This document shows positions 37,871-46,754 of a stretch of DNA of 64,000 bases, one piece after another. Location of the stretch: assembly GCF_001027925.1 (NCBI RefSeq), contig NZ_LECT01000031.1:281020-345019 (forward strand), in the 5' to 3' direction. This DNA comes from Rhodopirellula islandica (GTDB lineage: Bacteria; Planctomycetota; Planctomycetia; Pirellulales; Pirellulaceae). The notes beneath the pieces were generated by a model that saw nothing but the letters and a program-made list of their open reading frames with translations, was not told the origin of the DNA and made no database searches. The position numbers and the translations under genes were made by a program. Numbering within the stretch: position 1 is the stretch's first letter; the number at the start of each line of letters is the position of its first letter.

Positions 37871-38467
37871 TTGCACGTTCATCACACCTTCATCCGGTCT
37901 CCATCTCGCTACTGGATGGCGTTGGGATTGGTGATGCTTGCATGGGTGAGCGTCGGACTACAGTGGGGTGAGCATCACAGCCACCCGATCGCGCCGTCGA
38001 CCGATTCGATTCCACCTCCATTGGAATCCAACCTTCCTGCGTCGCGTCTCGCTGAATTGCCTTCTCATCCACATTCGCATGGCCACGCTCATTCGCATGC
38101 TGGCGGGCACTCGCATCACGGCGGGCATTCGCATTCACACGATGCCTCCCATTCTCACGAGACGGAAACGTCGCACGTCGAAGGCGAAATCGTTGGCAGT
38201 CATCTGCACTCGCACATTCGTTTCTTCGGCATGGAATTCATCGTGCTCACGACGACGGAGCAACACGAACGAGACTCTGTCTCCATGGGACTCCACCAAC
38301 GCACGAAGAACCTCGTTCTTCGGGTGCTTCTGATCCGAAGTCCGCTGCCACCGACTGGCGATCATTTTCTGCGATCACACCAGAGCGATTGGATGTTGCT
38401 TGCCAATTCGCTCGTCCCAGGATGCGAACACGCGGAACCCTTGGTTCCGCCTCCTCAAGCGATTTGA
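37871..38467 (+). CDS. Histidine-rich membrane-anchored protein, possible metal binder
   Basis: An up to 198-residue protein (TTG start) or 183 residues from the ATG at 37916. A hydrophobic segment MALGLVMLAWVSVGLQWG lies near its beginning, then residues 66-104 are packed with histidines (HPHSHGHAHSHAGGHSHHGG, HSHSHDASHSHETETSH). Such His runs chelate Zn, Ni or Co and occur in metal carriers and transporter loops, but the protein has only one membrane segment, so storage or delivery is more likely than transport. The C-terminal part (SHIRFFGMEFIVL and beyond) has no family I know. Neighbours are unrelated. Confidence 0.65.
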   Translation: MHVHHTFIRSPSRYWMALGLVMLAWVSVGLQWGEHHSHPIAPSTDSIPPPLESNLPASRLAELPSHPHSHGHAHSHAGGHSHHGGHSHSHDASHSHETETSHVEGEIVGSHLHSHIRFFGMEFIVLTTTEQHERDSVSMGLHQRTKNLVLRVLLIRSPLPPTGDHFLRSHQSDWMLLANSLVPGCEHAEPLVPPPQAI

Positions 38468-38631
38468 CTGTCGCTTTCTTTCGTGTCCCTTGGGGTTGAT
38501 GGCATTCGATTCGTTGATGCCTCAATCTCACCCTGCGTGTTCCGTGTTTTTCGCGATCCGATGCCGCATGCTCTGTGCGTTGTCTGGGTCGGCGTGCGCG
38601 AGCGTGCAATCTCAAACAAGCACTCAAATAC

Positions 38632-39612
38632 ATGTCCTTCTTTCACCGAAACCACTCTCGTCTCCGCCCCCGCAGTCGATTCCATCATGGCAAGCAAACC
38701 GGATTCACCCTGGTCGAATTGTTGGTCGTGATCGCCATCATTGGCATCCTGGTCGGGCTCTTGTTGCCAGCCGTGCAGGCTGCCCGCGAAGCTGCCCGGC
38801 GAATGTCGTGCAGCAACAACCTGAAACAACTCGCGTTGGGGCTCCACAACTACGAATCGAGCTTCCAACAGTTTCCGCCGGGATACCTGCACAAATTCGG
38901 CGAACCAGGAGCGATGTATCTTGCCAACCACCAAGGTTTTTCTTGGGGAAGTGCGATCCTGCCCCATATCGAACAAGCAGCCCTGTACGACACGATCCAC
39001 TTCGATCGACCCACCTTTGACATCGAGAACTTGTCTGCACGAGAAACATCGCTTCCCACTTTCCTATGTCCGTCGGACACCTATTCCGAAGGAGAGTTTG
39101 TCGTCCGTGATGACACCCTGACACCGATCCTTCAATATGCCGGTGCGTCGTATGCGGCGAACTGGGGTCCATCCACTGCAGCGGTCAATTTGGACGACAC
39201 GCCGCTGGAAAGTGACGGGGTGTTCTTTCGCAACAGCAACTTGAGGCATGCGGACATTCTTGATGGGCTGTCCAACACGTTGGCGTTGGGGGAACGAACC
39301 AACGGCCCGCTTCCCGTCAGCACGCCATCCCCCGGCGGACACAGCCATTTCGAAACCGCCTGGTTCGCTGCCGTGCACGACCGAGATGAGTTCGAAGACG
39401 ACCATGGTCACATGGTACTTTTCGAAACTCAATTTCGTCCGAACCAACTCGATGGCGATGACAAGGGGCTCTCGGCTCCTCATGTCGGTCTCGCTCAGTT
39501 CGCGTTGTGCGACGGCAGCGTGCGTGCGATCACGCAAGAAATCGATGCAGAAATCTATAACGCCCTCGGCAGCCGGAATGGGGGTGAAGTCATCGATTCC
39601 AACGGTTTCTGA
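38632..39612 (+). CDS. DUF1559 type II pseudopilin-like protein
   Basis: A 326-residue protein beginning with a long basic leader and a prepilin signal, [20 protein letters not shown] (22-41), with the Gly-Phe cleavage site and Glu at +5. Typical of the very large planctomycete DUF1559 family: [48 protein letters not shown] and the C-terminal [16 protein letters not shown], the H-x9-DG motif region. These proteins are secreted to the cell surface by a type II-like system, but their job is unknown. ATG 38632 is the best start; the frame is open from 38575. Confidence 0.95.
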   Translation: MSFFHRNHSRLRPRSRFHHGKQTGFTLVELLVVIAIIGILVGLLLPAVQAAREAARRMSCSNNLKQLALGLHNYESSFQQFPPGYLHKFGEPGAMYLANHQGFSWGSAILPHIEQAALYDTIHFDRPTFDIENLSARETSLPTFLCPSDTYSEGEFVVRDDTLTPILQYAGASYAANWGPSTAAVNLDDTPLESDGVFFRNSNLRHADILDGLSNTLALGERTNGPLPVSTPSPGGHSHFETAWFAAVHDRDEFEDDHGHMVLFETQFRPNQLDGDDKGLSAPHVGLAQFALCDGSVRAITQEIDAEIYNALGSRNGGEVIDSNGF

Positions 39613-40360
39613 ATCGTTCTGCGAATGGTTGGGATTCGTTTTCATCCGATTCGAATGACCAGCCAAGCAGGTACGCAGGAATGATTGGGCATAATCATGT
39701 GAGCCGTTTGGGCGTTAGGCTGGGCTGCGAAATGTTTGATGTTGGCGTTCGGATAGCGAATGCAATTTTTCTTCCGGCTCGCTGTCTTTCTTCATCCCGG
39801 TAGGGATGTCAGATGGTAGCCGGGGGTTGCTGCGTAGCAGCGTACCCCCGGAAACCGAGCGTCCCCAAAAACACTCTCCATCCCGCCGTGGCCATCGGCC
39901 ACGGCGGGATGGAGAGTGGCGGCGTGGGCTACAGGTCCGTCGGTGGCGCGATCGCTTACCGACGGCTACCATCTGAAATCCCTACCGGGATGAAAACTTG
40001 CGTAAACGAATGCGTTCCGTCACACCAAATATTTCGTAGCCCAGCGTCAGCCCCGGTTTTGCGTGGGAACCGTGGCGAACGCCAAACGGCTCACTTGCCC
40101 GATGACACCTGCGTAACTGCTTAGGGTTTTCTCAACCCGTGTGCTGAAAACGAAGCGAATGGGACACTCGGTGGAATCAAGTCCGCGACAGCGTCGTCGA
40201 TTCGATTTCGCTCTCGCGCCGGATGGCGGGCCCACGATTGTCAGCGCAATGTGAAATCATCCGATCTGAGCTGGTTGCCATTTGAAAGCCTATCCCGCTG
40301 GGCGAATCCATGTGGCACAATGAGGACGCTGATCTTTTCATTCGAAATGGAGTTTCTCAG
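39613..40360. other. Long gene-free stretch between pseudopilin and lipase
   Basis: About 750 bases with no credible coding sequence. It holds the nested palindromic element at 39699-40094 (listed). Outside it I see nothing definite; the short open frames here read through the palindromes. Confidence 0.5.
39699..40094. repeat. Nested palindromic element, cloverleaf-like
   Basis: Outermost arms GTGAGCCGTTTGG (39699-39711) and CCAAACGGCTCAC (40082-40094) are perfect 13-base inverts, and the next pair inward is GGGCTGCGAAAT (39722-39733) with ATTTCGTAGCCC (40031-40042), 11 of 12 matching. Inside, a 30-base pair (39793-39822 with 39963-39992) matches at 29 positions. Its core is a perfect 20-base stem with a three-base loop at 39874-39916, with smaller hairpins on each side (CGGGGGT...ACCCCCG near 39821-39850 and CCGTCGGT...ACCGACGG at 39937-39965). 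No transposase is present. Confidence 0.85.
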
Positions 40361-41293
40361 ATGAGCGAACCATCTGATGCACTGGAACTGAAGCCTATCG
40401 CTGGCGTTGTCCAGGATCCCAACGAAGTCCCGGTGGTCGTCCACAGCGACGTCAAAGGGGCAATCGAGGACATGACGTTTCTCCAAAAGTCACTGCTCTT
40501 CGCTGAGCTTGCGATGGTCGCTTACAACGATCGGCGTGAAGCCACTGTCGCAGCGGCGATGATCGGCTTCCCCGATGTCACGTTCTTTGATCACGACGGT
40601 TCGCAGGCATACCGCTTTCGCAACGATCAAGATTGCGTGATTGCCTGTCGCGGCACCGAACCGAACGAATGGAACGACATTCGAGCGGACGCAAACGCCG
40701 CCTCGGTCTTGGCTGAAACAGCTGGCAAAGTTCACCGCGGGTTCAAAACCGAGGTCGACGACCTGTGGCCGATGCTCGAGACTGCGTTGGTCGGCAATGA
40801 GCAACCGGTTTGGTTCTGCGGCCATTCGCTGGGTGGTGCCATGGCAACCATCTGTGCGGGGCGATGTTATCTGTCCCACATCCAATCGGTACCACGAGGG
40901 TTGTTCACCTACGGGAGTCCCCGTGTCGGTGACAAACGATATATCAATTTCGTTCAGTTGCCCCACTATCGCTACGTCAATAACAACGACGTTGTGACCC
41001 GCGTCCCACCCGCTTGGATGGGTTATCGGCACTGCGGCACGGAAGTGTATATCAATCGAAACGGGCGGATCGGTCACTTGGGGATGATCCGAAAACGACG
41101 GGACCGCTGGCACGGGTTCTTGCGTGGCCTGAGGCGGTTTCGAATCGATCACTTCAGCGACCATCCGCTGCACAACTACATCGATCCCATCTTGGAAGCC
41201 GTTCGCGACGAGCAGGATGCGATGGGGCGTGGCGAAAGCCCCGTCGATGCTTCAGACTTGACGGGACAAAAATCTGAAACCGAAGCCTCCTGA
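40361..41293 (+). CDS. Class 3 lipase-like hydrolase
   Basis: A 310-residue protein with the class 3 lipase fold. The nucleophile elbow is [10 protein letters not shown], preceded by [21 protein letters not shown] (the family RGT segment) and followed by [16 protein letters not shown]; the Asp of [11 protein letters not shown] and the His of [11 protein letters not shown] complete the likely Ser-Asp-His triad. No signal peptide is visible, so it may be cytoplasmic or exported by another route. The substrate is not inferable; triacylglycerol-like esters are the family default. The ATG at 40361 follows a GAAATGGAG-like purine stretch; an in-frame ATG at 40310 is possible. An AAA ATPase gene follows 10 bases later and could be co-transcribed. 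Confidence 0.88.
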   Translation: MSEPSDALELKPIAGVVQDPNEVPVVVHSDVKGAIEDMTFLQKSLLFAELAMVAYNDRREATVAAAMIGFPDVTFFDHDGSQAYRFRNDQDCVIACRGTEPNEWNDIRADANAASVLAETAGKVHRGFKTEVDDLWPMLETALVGNEQPVWFCGHSLGGAMATICAGRCYLSHIQSVPRGLFTYGSPRVGDKRYINFVQLPHYRYVNNNDVVTRVPPAWMGYRHCGTEVYINRNGRIGHLGMIRKRRDRWHGFLRGLRRFRIDHFSDHPLHNYIDPILEAVRDEQDAMGRGESPVDASDLTGQKSETEAS

Positions 41294-41303
41294 CGGACAC
41301 CCC

Positions 41304-42332
41304 ATGAATTCGCCTTCGCCGAATCCATCCGAAAACCGCCCTTCGCAACCATCCGCCTCCGATCGCTTCGCACGCGAACCGGAGGTCGTTCAAATTGGCG
41401 GCGTCGAACTCAAACTGGCTCATCCCTATGAGGCGGCCAGTGACTGGATTGGCCAGCACGAACTGCTGATGCAGTTGCTGGCGTGCTGGTTGACGGTGGA
41501 CGAATCGGATCTCCCGCTCACCCCTCGCTTGATCGGTTCCCCAGGGGTCGGCAAGACTCAGCTGGCGATTGCCGCCACCAAACGCCAGGGGCTGCCCCTG
41601 TACATCTACCAGTGCACCGCGGACACACGCCCCGAGGATTTGCTGATCACCCCCGTGCTCAGCCGCGGTGGCGAGATCGCCTACCACGCATCGCCACTGG
41701 TCACCGCCATGATCACGGGCGGCGTTTGCATTCTGGACGAAGGCAACCGCATGAACGAAAAGTCATGGGCCTCGCTGGCACCGCTTTTTGATAGTCGCCG
41801 CTATGTCGAATCAATCGTTGCGGGAATCACGATCCCCGCCTCCGACGAATTCCGTTCGGCCGTGACGATGAATCAGGACGAGTCGACATTTGAGATTCCC
41901 GACTACATCCTCAGTCGGCTGCAACCAACGCTGCAGGTAGGGTTCCCTAACAAGCAAGACGAGATGGCGATCCTGCAGTACCACCTGCCGTTCGCCGAGC
42001 CAGAAATGCTCGCATTGACCGTCGATTTCTTGCAGCGGTCCCACGAGCTGAAACTGGATTTCTCTCCGCGAGACGGCATCAACCTGCTGCGATTCGCGAT
42101 CAAGCGGATGAAACAAAACCCATCGCACCCGGTCGCCCACGATGCCGCCTGGCAAGAAGCCCTGGAGAAATGCCTGGGCGACGAAGCCGTTGACTTGGAA
42201 TCCCTCGCAGAACGCCGCAAACGCACCCTCGGCGGCGACGCCGTCCCCTTGGGGCTCGCAGACCTCTTCTTCGACGCCGACGACCCACTGCACCCCGATC
42301 GCGAAGACGAGGACGACGACGACCTGATTTAG
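41304..42332 (+). CDS. MoxR-related AAA ATPase
   Basis: A 342-residue AAA+ ATPase. Walker A is [10 protein letters not shown], Walker B is [12 protein letters not shown], followed by [19 protein letters not shown] and a Sensor 2-type arginine region. The layout (a DUF-like N-terminal short domain then ATPase core then [17 protein letters not shown]) fits the AAA_5/dynein-related MoxR-like group more than the classical MoxR at 21535. The C-terminus is acidic (DREDEDDDD). Partner unknown; it is likely co-expressed with the lipase upstream. Confidence 0.88.
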   Translation: MNSPSPNPSENRPSQPSASDRFAREPEVVQIGGVELKLAHPYEAASDWIGQHELLMQLLACWLTVDESDLPLTPRLIGSPGVGKTQLAIAATKRQGLPLYIYQCTADTRPEDLLITPVLSRGGEIAYHASPLVTAMITGGVCILDEGNRMNEKSWASLAPLFDSRRYVESIVAGITIPASDEFRSAVTMNQDESTFEIPDYILSRLQPTLQVGFPNKQDEMAILQYHLPFAEPEMLALTVDFLQRSHELKLDFSPRDGINLLRFAIKRMKQNPSHPVAHDAAWQEALEKCLGDEAVDLESLAERRKRTLGGDAVPLGLADLFFDADDPLHPDREDEDDDDLI

Positions 42333-42742
42333 CTAGGCGACGTTCCCCACGACGGCCCCGTCCGGGACCGTCGTGGGGATGTCGATATAGTCCCTCGCTC
42401 ACGGCGTCGGGTTGCGATTTCGCCGGGCTTGGCAGCCCATCTGTCGTGCTCGACTGCCGACATCGCCCCGGACGGGGCCGTCGTCCTTAGCTCGGGGCGG
42501 AAGCCCCGAGATGGATGTCAAAAAAACAAATGGTCGCCCCGGAGGGGCCGTCGTGGGGATGTGGTCTGGTTCCTCGTTCACACGTCGGGGTCCATTCTGT
42601 GTGGACGAGCACCTTGAACGAACCGACCTGCCTCAACCACCTCGCCCCCAAGCCCCGGTTACGAATCGCCGCCGAATGACTATCTTGTGGCGTCTTCAAG
42701 ACTTCTCTTTTTTGGCTCGTTCTTTCGTCGGTGTCTGGTCCT
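42333..42742. other. Gene-free stretch with GC palindromes before rpiB
   Basis: About 410 bases mainly occupied by the palindromes listed at 42345-42562. The final 170 bases hold a few AT-richer segments that could carry the rpiB promoter, but I cannot place its hexamers. Confidence 0.45.
42345..42562. repeat. Array of GC-rich palindromes (GGGGCCGTCGTGGGG type)
   Basis: Starts with a stem at 42345-42378 (CCCCACGACGG and CCGTCGTGGGG), then GCCCCG/CGGGGC at 42465-42478, then a perfect eight-base stem with a GGAA loop at 42491-42510 (CTCGGGGC and GCCCCGAG), and a further CCCCGGAGGGGCCGTCGTGGGG copy ending near 42558. The same GGGGCCGTCGT word appears three times. REP-like dispersed repeats, non-coding. 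Confidence 0.75.
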
Positions 42743-43216
42743 ATGTCGCAAAATGCGGAATCCGTCTCGCCCATTCGCCTGGCTGTTGGTGGCGACCATG
42801 CCGGTTTCGCTCTGAAACAACTCGTTGTCGAGCGTTTTGGATCGCAGGTCGCCAGCCTGATCGACTGCGGGACCGATGACGAGACCTCCTGTGACTACCC
42901 CGATTTCGCCGTCGAAGTCGCGGAGCGAATCAACAGCGGAGAAGCCGACCGCGGCCTCCTGATTTGTGGCAGTGGTGTCGGCGTCAGCGTCGCCGCCAAC
43001 AAGATCACTGGTATCCGGGCCGCCATCTGCCACGACACCTATTCCGCTCACCAGGGCGTGGAGCACGACGACATGAACGTGCTGTGCATCGGCGGCCGGA
43101 TCATCGGCAGCGAACTGGCCTACGAGATCATCTCATCGTTCCTGAAGGCCAACTACACGCCCGAAGAACGTCACCAACGTCGCCTCAACAAAATCCTGGC
43201 ACTCGAGTGCGACTGA
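42743..43216 (+). CDS. rpiB: Ribose 5-phosphate isomerase B
   Basis: Interconverts ribose 5-phosphate and ribulose 5-phosphate in the pentose phosphate pathway; cytoplasmic. 157 residues, as expected. Conserved VGGDHAGFALKQ (15-26) supplies the Asp-His; DYPDFAVEVA; CGSGVGVSVAANK with catalytic Cys75; RAAICHDTYSAHQG; and NVLCIGGRIIG. The Cys-based catalytic base and length separate it from RpiA. ATG at 42743 is preferred; a GTG at 42731 would add four residues. It converges with the Xer recombinase gene. Confidence 0.95.
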   Translation: MSQNAESVSPIRLAVGGDHAGFALKQLVVERFGSQVASLIDCGTDDETSCDYPDFAVEVAERINSGEADRGLLICGSGVGVSVAANKITGIRAAICHDTYSAHQGVEHDDMNVLCIGGRIIGSELAYEIISSFLKANYTPEERHQRRLNKILALECD

Positions 43217-43274
43217 TCCGGACTGGAGCGAGACGTCGCGAACAACTCCAATGCGAGCGTTCGCGAACGAACCG

Positions 43275-44177
43275 TTATGCCGAGCGAGGGTGAGCCTTCT
43301 CATAGACCTGCCGCAGATTCGTCGCGCTGACATGCGTGTAGATCTGCGTGGTCGTCAGCGACTTGTGGCCAAGTAGTTCTTGGACACTGCGAATGTCCGC
43401 GCCGCGATCAAGCAAATGAGTCGCGAACGAATGACGCAACGTGTGAGGACTGGTTCGGGCATCCAACTCCGCCTTGGCGATGTATTTCTCCAGCATCCGC
43501 CCCACGCTGCGAGTGGTCAGGATGTTGCCAAACCGATTGACGAACACCGGCGCTGATCGGCCCAGCTTCTCCGACTCCGGCGATCGACTGCGACGACCGG
43601 CATAAGCCTGGATCGCCTTGATCGCGAAAGATCCCAACGGGCTGATGCGTTCCTTGCGACCTTTCCCGCGAACCCGCGTGATCCCTTGCGAGAAATCCAA
43701 GTCACCATCGCGCAGCCCCACCAATTCGCTGACCCGCAGGCCTGACGAATACATCGTCTCCAGGATCGCTCGGTCGCGAAGTCCCGCTTCGCTGATTGCC
43801 GGTGGTGCGACCAACAATCGCCCCACCTCGTCACTGGTCAAGACATGCGGAAGCTTCCGATTGCTGCGTGGATTCCGCAGCGGCTTGGCCGGGTTGCTGC
43901 TCGCCAGCCCTTCCCGCATCGCGAACTTGAAGAAACTTCGCAGCGAAGCCAGTTTTCGAGAGATCGTGCTGCGAGCGTAACCCGCCTGCTGAAGCGCTGC
44001 CTGAAATTTCCGCAACTGCTGCGGTGTCAGCGAGTCCAGCTGGACCCGACCGATGTCTGACTGACCGATCCATTCCGCGAAGGCGAACAAGTCTTCCCGG
44101 TACGCTTTGATCGTCAAATCTGACGCGTTGCGTTCGGTCGCCATGTGCTGCAGAAATCGAGTGATTGCCGTGCGCAA
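43275..44177 (-). CDS. Tyrosine recombinase XerC/XerD family
   Basis: Cuts and rejoins DNA through a phosphotyrosine link; such chromosomal copies resolve dimers at dif. 300 residues, the XerC/D length. The catalytic set is complete: R148 (SSGLRVSEL), K172 (VRGKGRKER), H245 and R248 (HTLRHSFA), H271 (LLGHKSL) and Y280 (TQIYTHV). The N-terminal SAM-like DNA clamp starts FLQHMATERNASDLTIKAY. I cannot separate XerC from XerD by eye, so no symbol is given. It is 28 bases downstream of an 81-residue gene, in a likely operon with the lipoprotein. Confidence 0.94.
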   Translation of the reverse strand: MRTAITRFLQHMATERNASDLTIKAYREDLFAFAEWIGQSDIGRVQLDSLTPQQLRKFQAALQQAGYARSTISRKLASLRSFFKFAMREGLASSNPAKPLRNPRSNRKLPHVLTSDEVGRLLVAPPAISEAGLRDRAILETMYSSGLRVSELVGLRDGDLDFSQGITRVRGKGRKERISPLGSFAIKAIQAYAGRRSRSPESEKLGRSAPVFVNRFGNILTTRSVGRMLEKYIAKAELDARTSPHTLRHSFATHLLDRGADIRSVQELLGHKSLTTTQIYTHVSATNLRQVYEKAHPRSA

Positions 44178-44205
44178 AACCGAGGCTCACTGCTGACGGA
44201 AAGAA

Positions 44206-44451
44206 TCAAACAAAGTCATCGATGGAAAGCGAATCGAACTCGGCACTGGCCGACACTTCGTCGTCCACCACAACGGTTTCGCGAATTTTGCGAGACAACA
44301 TTGCCGCGTCGTACCACGAAAAGTCCAGCTCGGGGTGGGCAGCAAACCGCGCCAACTGGCGCAGGGTCTCGTCACGGTTCTCGTCGTCGAACAAGAAGAT
44401 GAAACGTTCTTCGCCTTTGACCAAGGCCAACACGTTGACTTCCTTTTCCAT
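44206..44451 (-). CDS. Small conserved protein (81 aa)
   Basis: An 81-residue acidic protein with no signal or membrane segment. A central region EERFIFLFDDENRDETLRQLARFAAHPELDFSWYDA looks like a folded alpha/beta protein, and the end is acidic (DDEVSASAEFDSLSIDDFV). I do not recognise its family. It is between a lipoprotein gene (73 bases upstream) and the Xer recombinase gene (28 bases downstream) on the same strand. A longer overlapping frame at 44187-44615 is a shadow. Confidence 0.75.
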   Translation of the reverse strand: MEKEVNVLALVKGEERFIFLFDDENRDETLRQLARFAAHPELDFSWYDAAMLSRKIRETVVVDDEVSASAEFDSLSIDDFV

Positions 44452-44524
44452 CGTTTGATCGTCCTGAGTGCGAATGTCGCGGGTCCGGAGAAACTTCCGT
44501 TGGCGGAGTTTCCCGCGATGCTGC

Positions 44525-45814
44525 TCAGTATCGGCTCACGGGCCAGCGCAGAATGAGGTCGCTTTGGTCCCGACCGCCCCGGGACTCCAACATTTCGACG
44601 ATATGCAAGTGACAACAGAAACGAATGAAATCATCGCTACGTTTGACATAACCCTGCCAAGCCATCCCGCGTGCGTCATCCCCCGTCTCAACGTAGTCTT
44701 CCAAACGCTGCGTGAAGTACGGATCATCCCCGCGATACAACCGAGTGTGTGAGAGCACCGGGTCATGCTGGGCGATCATCGGAGGTGGCGTCATGGCGGG
44801 CGGATCCGGAATCAAATCGGTCGGATCAGGCCAAGCCGGTGGCAGTGGAGCAACGCTCGCAAAGCCTTCGGAACCGCACGACTCTTCGAACATCATTCCA
44901 TTGGGATCCATGACGCTGAGATTCATGGCACTGCCATCCACGATTCCATCGCCTTCCCAGTCCAAGTCCTCTTCCCAAACAACGTTTCCGTCGTTGATCG
45001 ATGGTGCCAGGTTGGGACTGACCACCTGATGCTCAGCCACTTCGGCCTGGTACGAGTGATGATCGACCAAGCGAATCACTCCGGCTGATTCGGGGTCTTT
45101 TGACAAATTGTCCTCGCCGAACGGATCCACGCCCTTTCTCAGTGGGTTGGAATTCGCAAATTCTGGCTCAGCCGAAGCGTCTGACTCCGTCGTCTGCTCA
45201 ACCGGTGAAGCTTCCGAGATCCGCTGGGGCGTTTGCGTTTTCAGTTGGCTGCGAGCCAGTTCGAATTCCGCTTCCCGCACAATCCGAGCTGGAATCTTTT
45301 CTTCGCCTTCCGTTCCCCAAGGCAAACCGTAGCCGGGCGGGATCGCGTGAAACCCTTCGTTGGCAGCGTACCAATGGACGGTCATTCCCATTCGCGGTGG
45401 GTAATACGCGTCGAAGTCCGTGATCGATCCAACCACAATCGCTTCGACGTCCATCATCTGGGCCAATCGTTGGAAATCCGCTCCCACACGAGGTTCGCCG
45501 TACTGCATCGAATAGGCACGGTACTGCGTCGAGGTGACGCCCACCGGCAACACTTCAAAACCGGGAATCGCTTGCAAAGCCGCGTAGTACGAACGAGCAA
45601 CCTCGTCACCATCCACGTTGGGTTGGTGGCTTTGGTTGTAGAACGGCAGCACCGCCACCCGCTTCATTTGCGGAAACGGATTGTGCAGTGTGTCTCGCTG
45701 GCGCGTTTCCGGAACCAGCGTGCAGCCACTCAGCAGCGAAACGCTCAGGCACACGCACACCGTGGTGATGCGAGTCCAAGCGGACGCGAATAAGAATGTC
45801 ATTTGGCGAGCCAT
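44525..45814 (-). CDS. Lipoprotein with CsgG/GNA1162-like domain
   Basis: About 429 residues with a lipoprotein signal: a hydrophobic stretch VCVCLSVSLLSGC (lipobox LLSGC) near 20-32. The mature N-terminus resembles CsgG/GNA1162-like domains (MKRVAVLPFYNQSHQP, SYYAALQAIPGFEVLPVGV and DVEAIVVGSITDFDAYYPPRMG), which form outer-membrane complexes or recognise lipids. The C-terminal 200 residues are acidic, Pro-rich and then LYRGDDPYFTQRLEDYVETGDD, with a RWPVSRY end. Family membership is a weak structural resemblance. The Met at 45814 is used; the frame is open to 45841. First gene of a likely three-gene operon. Confidence 0.8.
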   Translation of the reverse strand: MARQMTFLFASAWTRITTVCVCLSVSLLSGCTLVPETRQRDTLHNPFPQMKRVAVLPFYNQSHQPNVDGDEVARSYYAALQAIPGFEVLPVGVTSTQYRAYSMQYGEPRVGADFQRLAQMMDVEAIVVGSITDFDAYYPPRMGMTVHWYAANEGFHAIPPGYGLPWGTEGEEKIPARIVREAEFELARSQLKTQTPQRISEASPVEQTTESDASAEPEFANSNPLRKGVDPFGEDNLSKDPESAGVIRLVDHHSYQAEVAEHQVVSPNLAPSINDGNVVWEEDLDWEGDGIVDGSAMNLSVMDPNGMMFEESCGSEGFASVAPLPPAWPDPTDLIPDPPAMTPPPMIAQHDPVLSHTRLYRGDDPYFTQRLEDYVETGDDARGMAWQGYVKRSDDFIRFCCHLHIVEMLESRGGRDQSDLILRWPVSRY

Positions 45815-46002
45815 GTGTTTCACGATCGACCCCTCGGTCATCGCGCAATGTCTCCACCCCCACCACTCTTATCGGCCCACTGCCCGCCCTCTCTTCACCC
45901 CAATCCGAAAATTCCACGCATTTCCCCTCACCGGTCGATTTCGCGGATCGGAGCCGAGACTCAACCGAGGCGTCGTCGCTGCTTTCCAATGAGTTCATTC
46001 GC
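45815..46002. other. Intergenic stretch upstream of the lipoprotein gene
   Basis: Upstream region of the minus-strand lipoprotein; ends at the tandem repeat. I see nothing specific. Confidence 0.3.
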
Positions 46003-46546
46003 CCCTCGTCCCCAGGCTCTGCCTGGGAACGCACTGCCCTCGAGGCTCCCGCCTCGCCACCCCACCACTCGCCAGGCAGGAGCCTGCCATTCATCGGGTG
46101 CCCAGGCAGAGCCTGGGAACCAGCCAAAAAGCCCTCATCCCTCGTCCCCAGGCTCCCGCCTGGGAACGCACTGCCCCCGAGGCTCCCGCCTCGCCACCCC
46201 ACCACTCGCCAGGCAGAGCCTGCCATTCATCGGGTGCCCAGGCAGAGCCTGGGAACCAGCCGAAAAGCCCTCATCCCTCGTCCCCAGGCTCCCGCCTGGG
46301 AACGCACTGCCCCCGAGGCTCCCGCCTCGCCACCCCGCCACTCGCCAGGCAGAGCCTGCCAATCATCGGGTGCCCAGGCAGAGCCTGGGAACCAGCCGAA
46401 AAGCCCTCATCCCTCGTCCCCAGGCTCCCGCCTGGGAACGCACTGCCCCGAGGTTCCCGCCTCGCCACCCCACCACTCGCCAGGCAGAGCCTGTCATTCA
46501 TCGGGTGCGCAGGCGGAGCCTGGGAACCAGCGAAGACGCTCAACCT
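46003..46546. repeat. 136-bp tandem repeat, four units
   Basis: CCCCAGGCTC marks each unit at 46010, 46146, 46282 and 46418, an exact 136-base period. Each unit has a palindrome of type CCCAGGC(TC)CGCCTGGG, a GAGGCTCCCGCCTCGCC stem and GCCAGGCAGAGCCTGCCATT. Units two, three and four are nearly identical; the first has CTCTGCC for CTCCCGCC. Adjacent 3-prime is tRNA-Ser. Long open frames that run through it are products of the repeat and not genes. Confidence 0.95.
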
Positions 46547-46589
46547 CGTCTGGGCGAAGTCGCGGCGGCCTGCTAAAATCCGCCTCGCC

Positions 46590-46676
46590 GGATGGGTGGC
46601 CGAGTGGTCGAAGGCTCTAGTCTTGAAAACTAGCGTAGGGGAGACCTTACCGTGGGTTCGAATCCCACCCCATCCG
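46590..46676 (+). tRNA. tRNA-Ser(UGA)
   Basis: Eighty-seven bases that fold as a class II tRNA: acceptor GGATGGG with CCCATCC, anticodon arm CTAGT/ACTAG with loop CTTGAAA reading UGA for UCA codons, a long variable arm (CGTAGGGGAGACCTTACC) typical of serine, T arm GTGGG TTCGAAT CCCAC. Discriminator base G. CCA is not encoded (next bases CTT). Confidence 0.97.
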
Positions 46677-46754
46677 CTTCTTCTCTCACCGCTCGCGGCG
46701 GACAAACGGCCGAGACTGTTCTCGGCGGGTCACGCGAACCGCATCGGTTGCGAA

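Noticed and set aside
43275..44177. Integron or phage integrase
   Set aside because: No attachment sites, cassettes or phage genes; N-terminal clamp and length fit the chromosomal XerC/D type.
46003..46546. Possible CRISPR array
   Set aside because: Repeat period is 136 bases of almost uniform sequence with no variable spacers; no cas genes are present.
46709..46726. Hairpin GCCGAGA/TCTCGGC downstream of tRNA-Ser as a terminator
   Set aside because: No T tract follows, so a rho-independent terminator is not supported.
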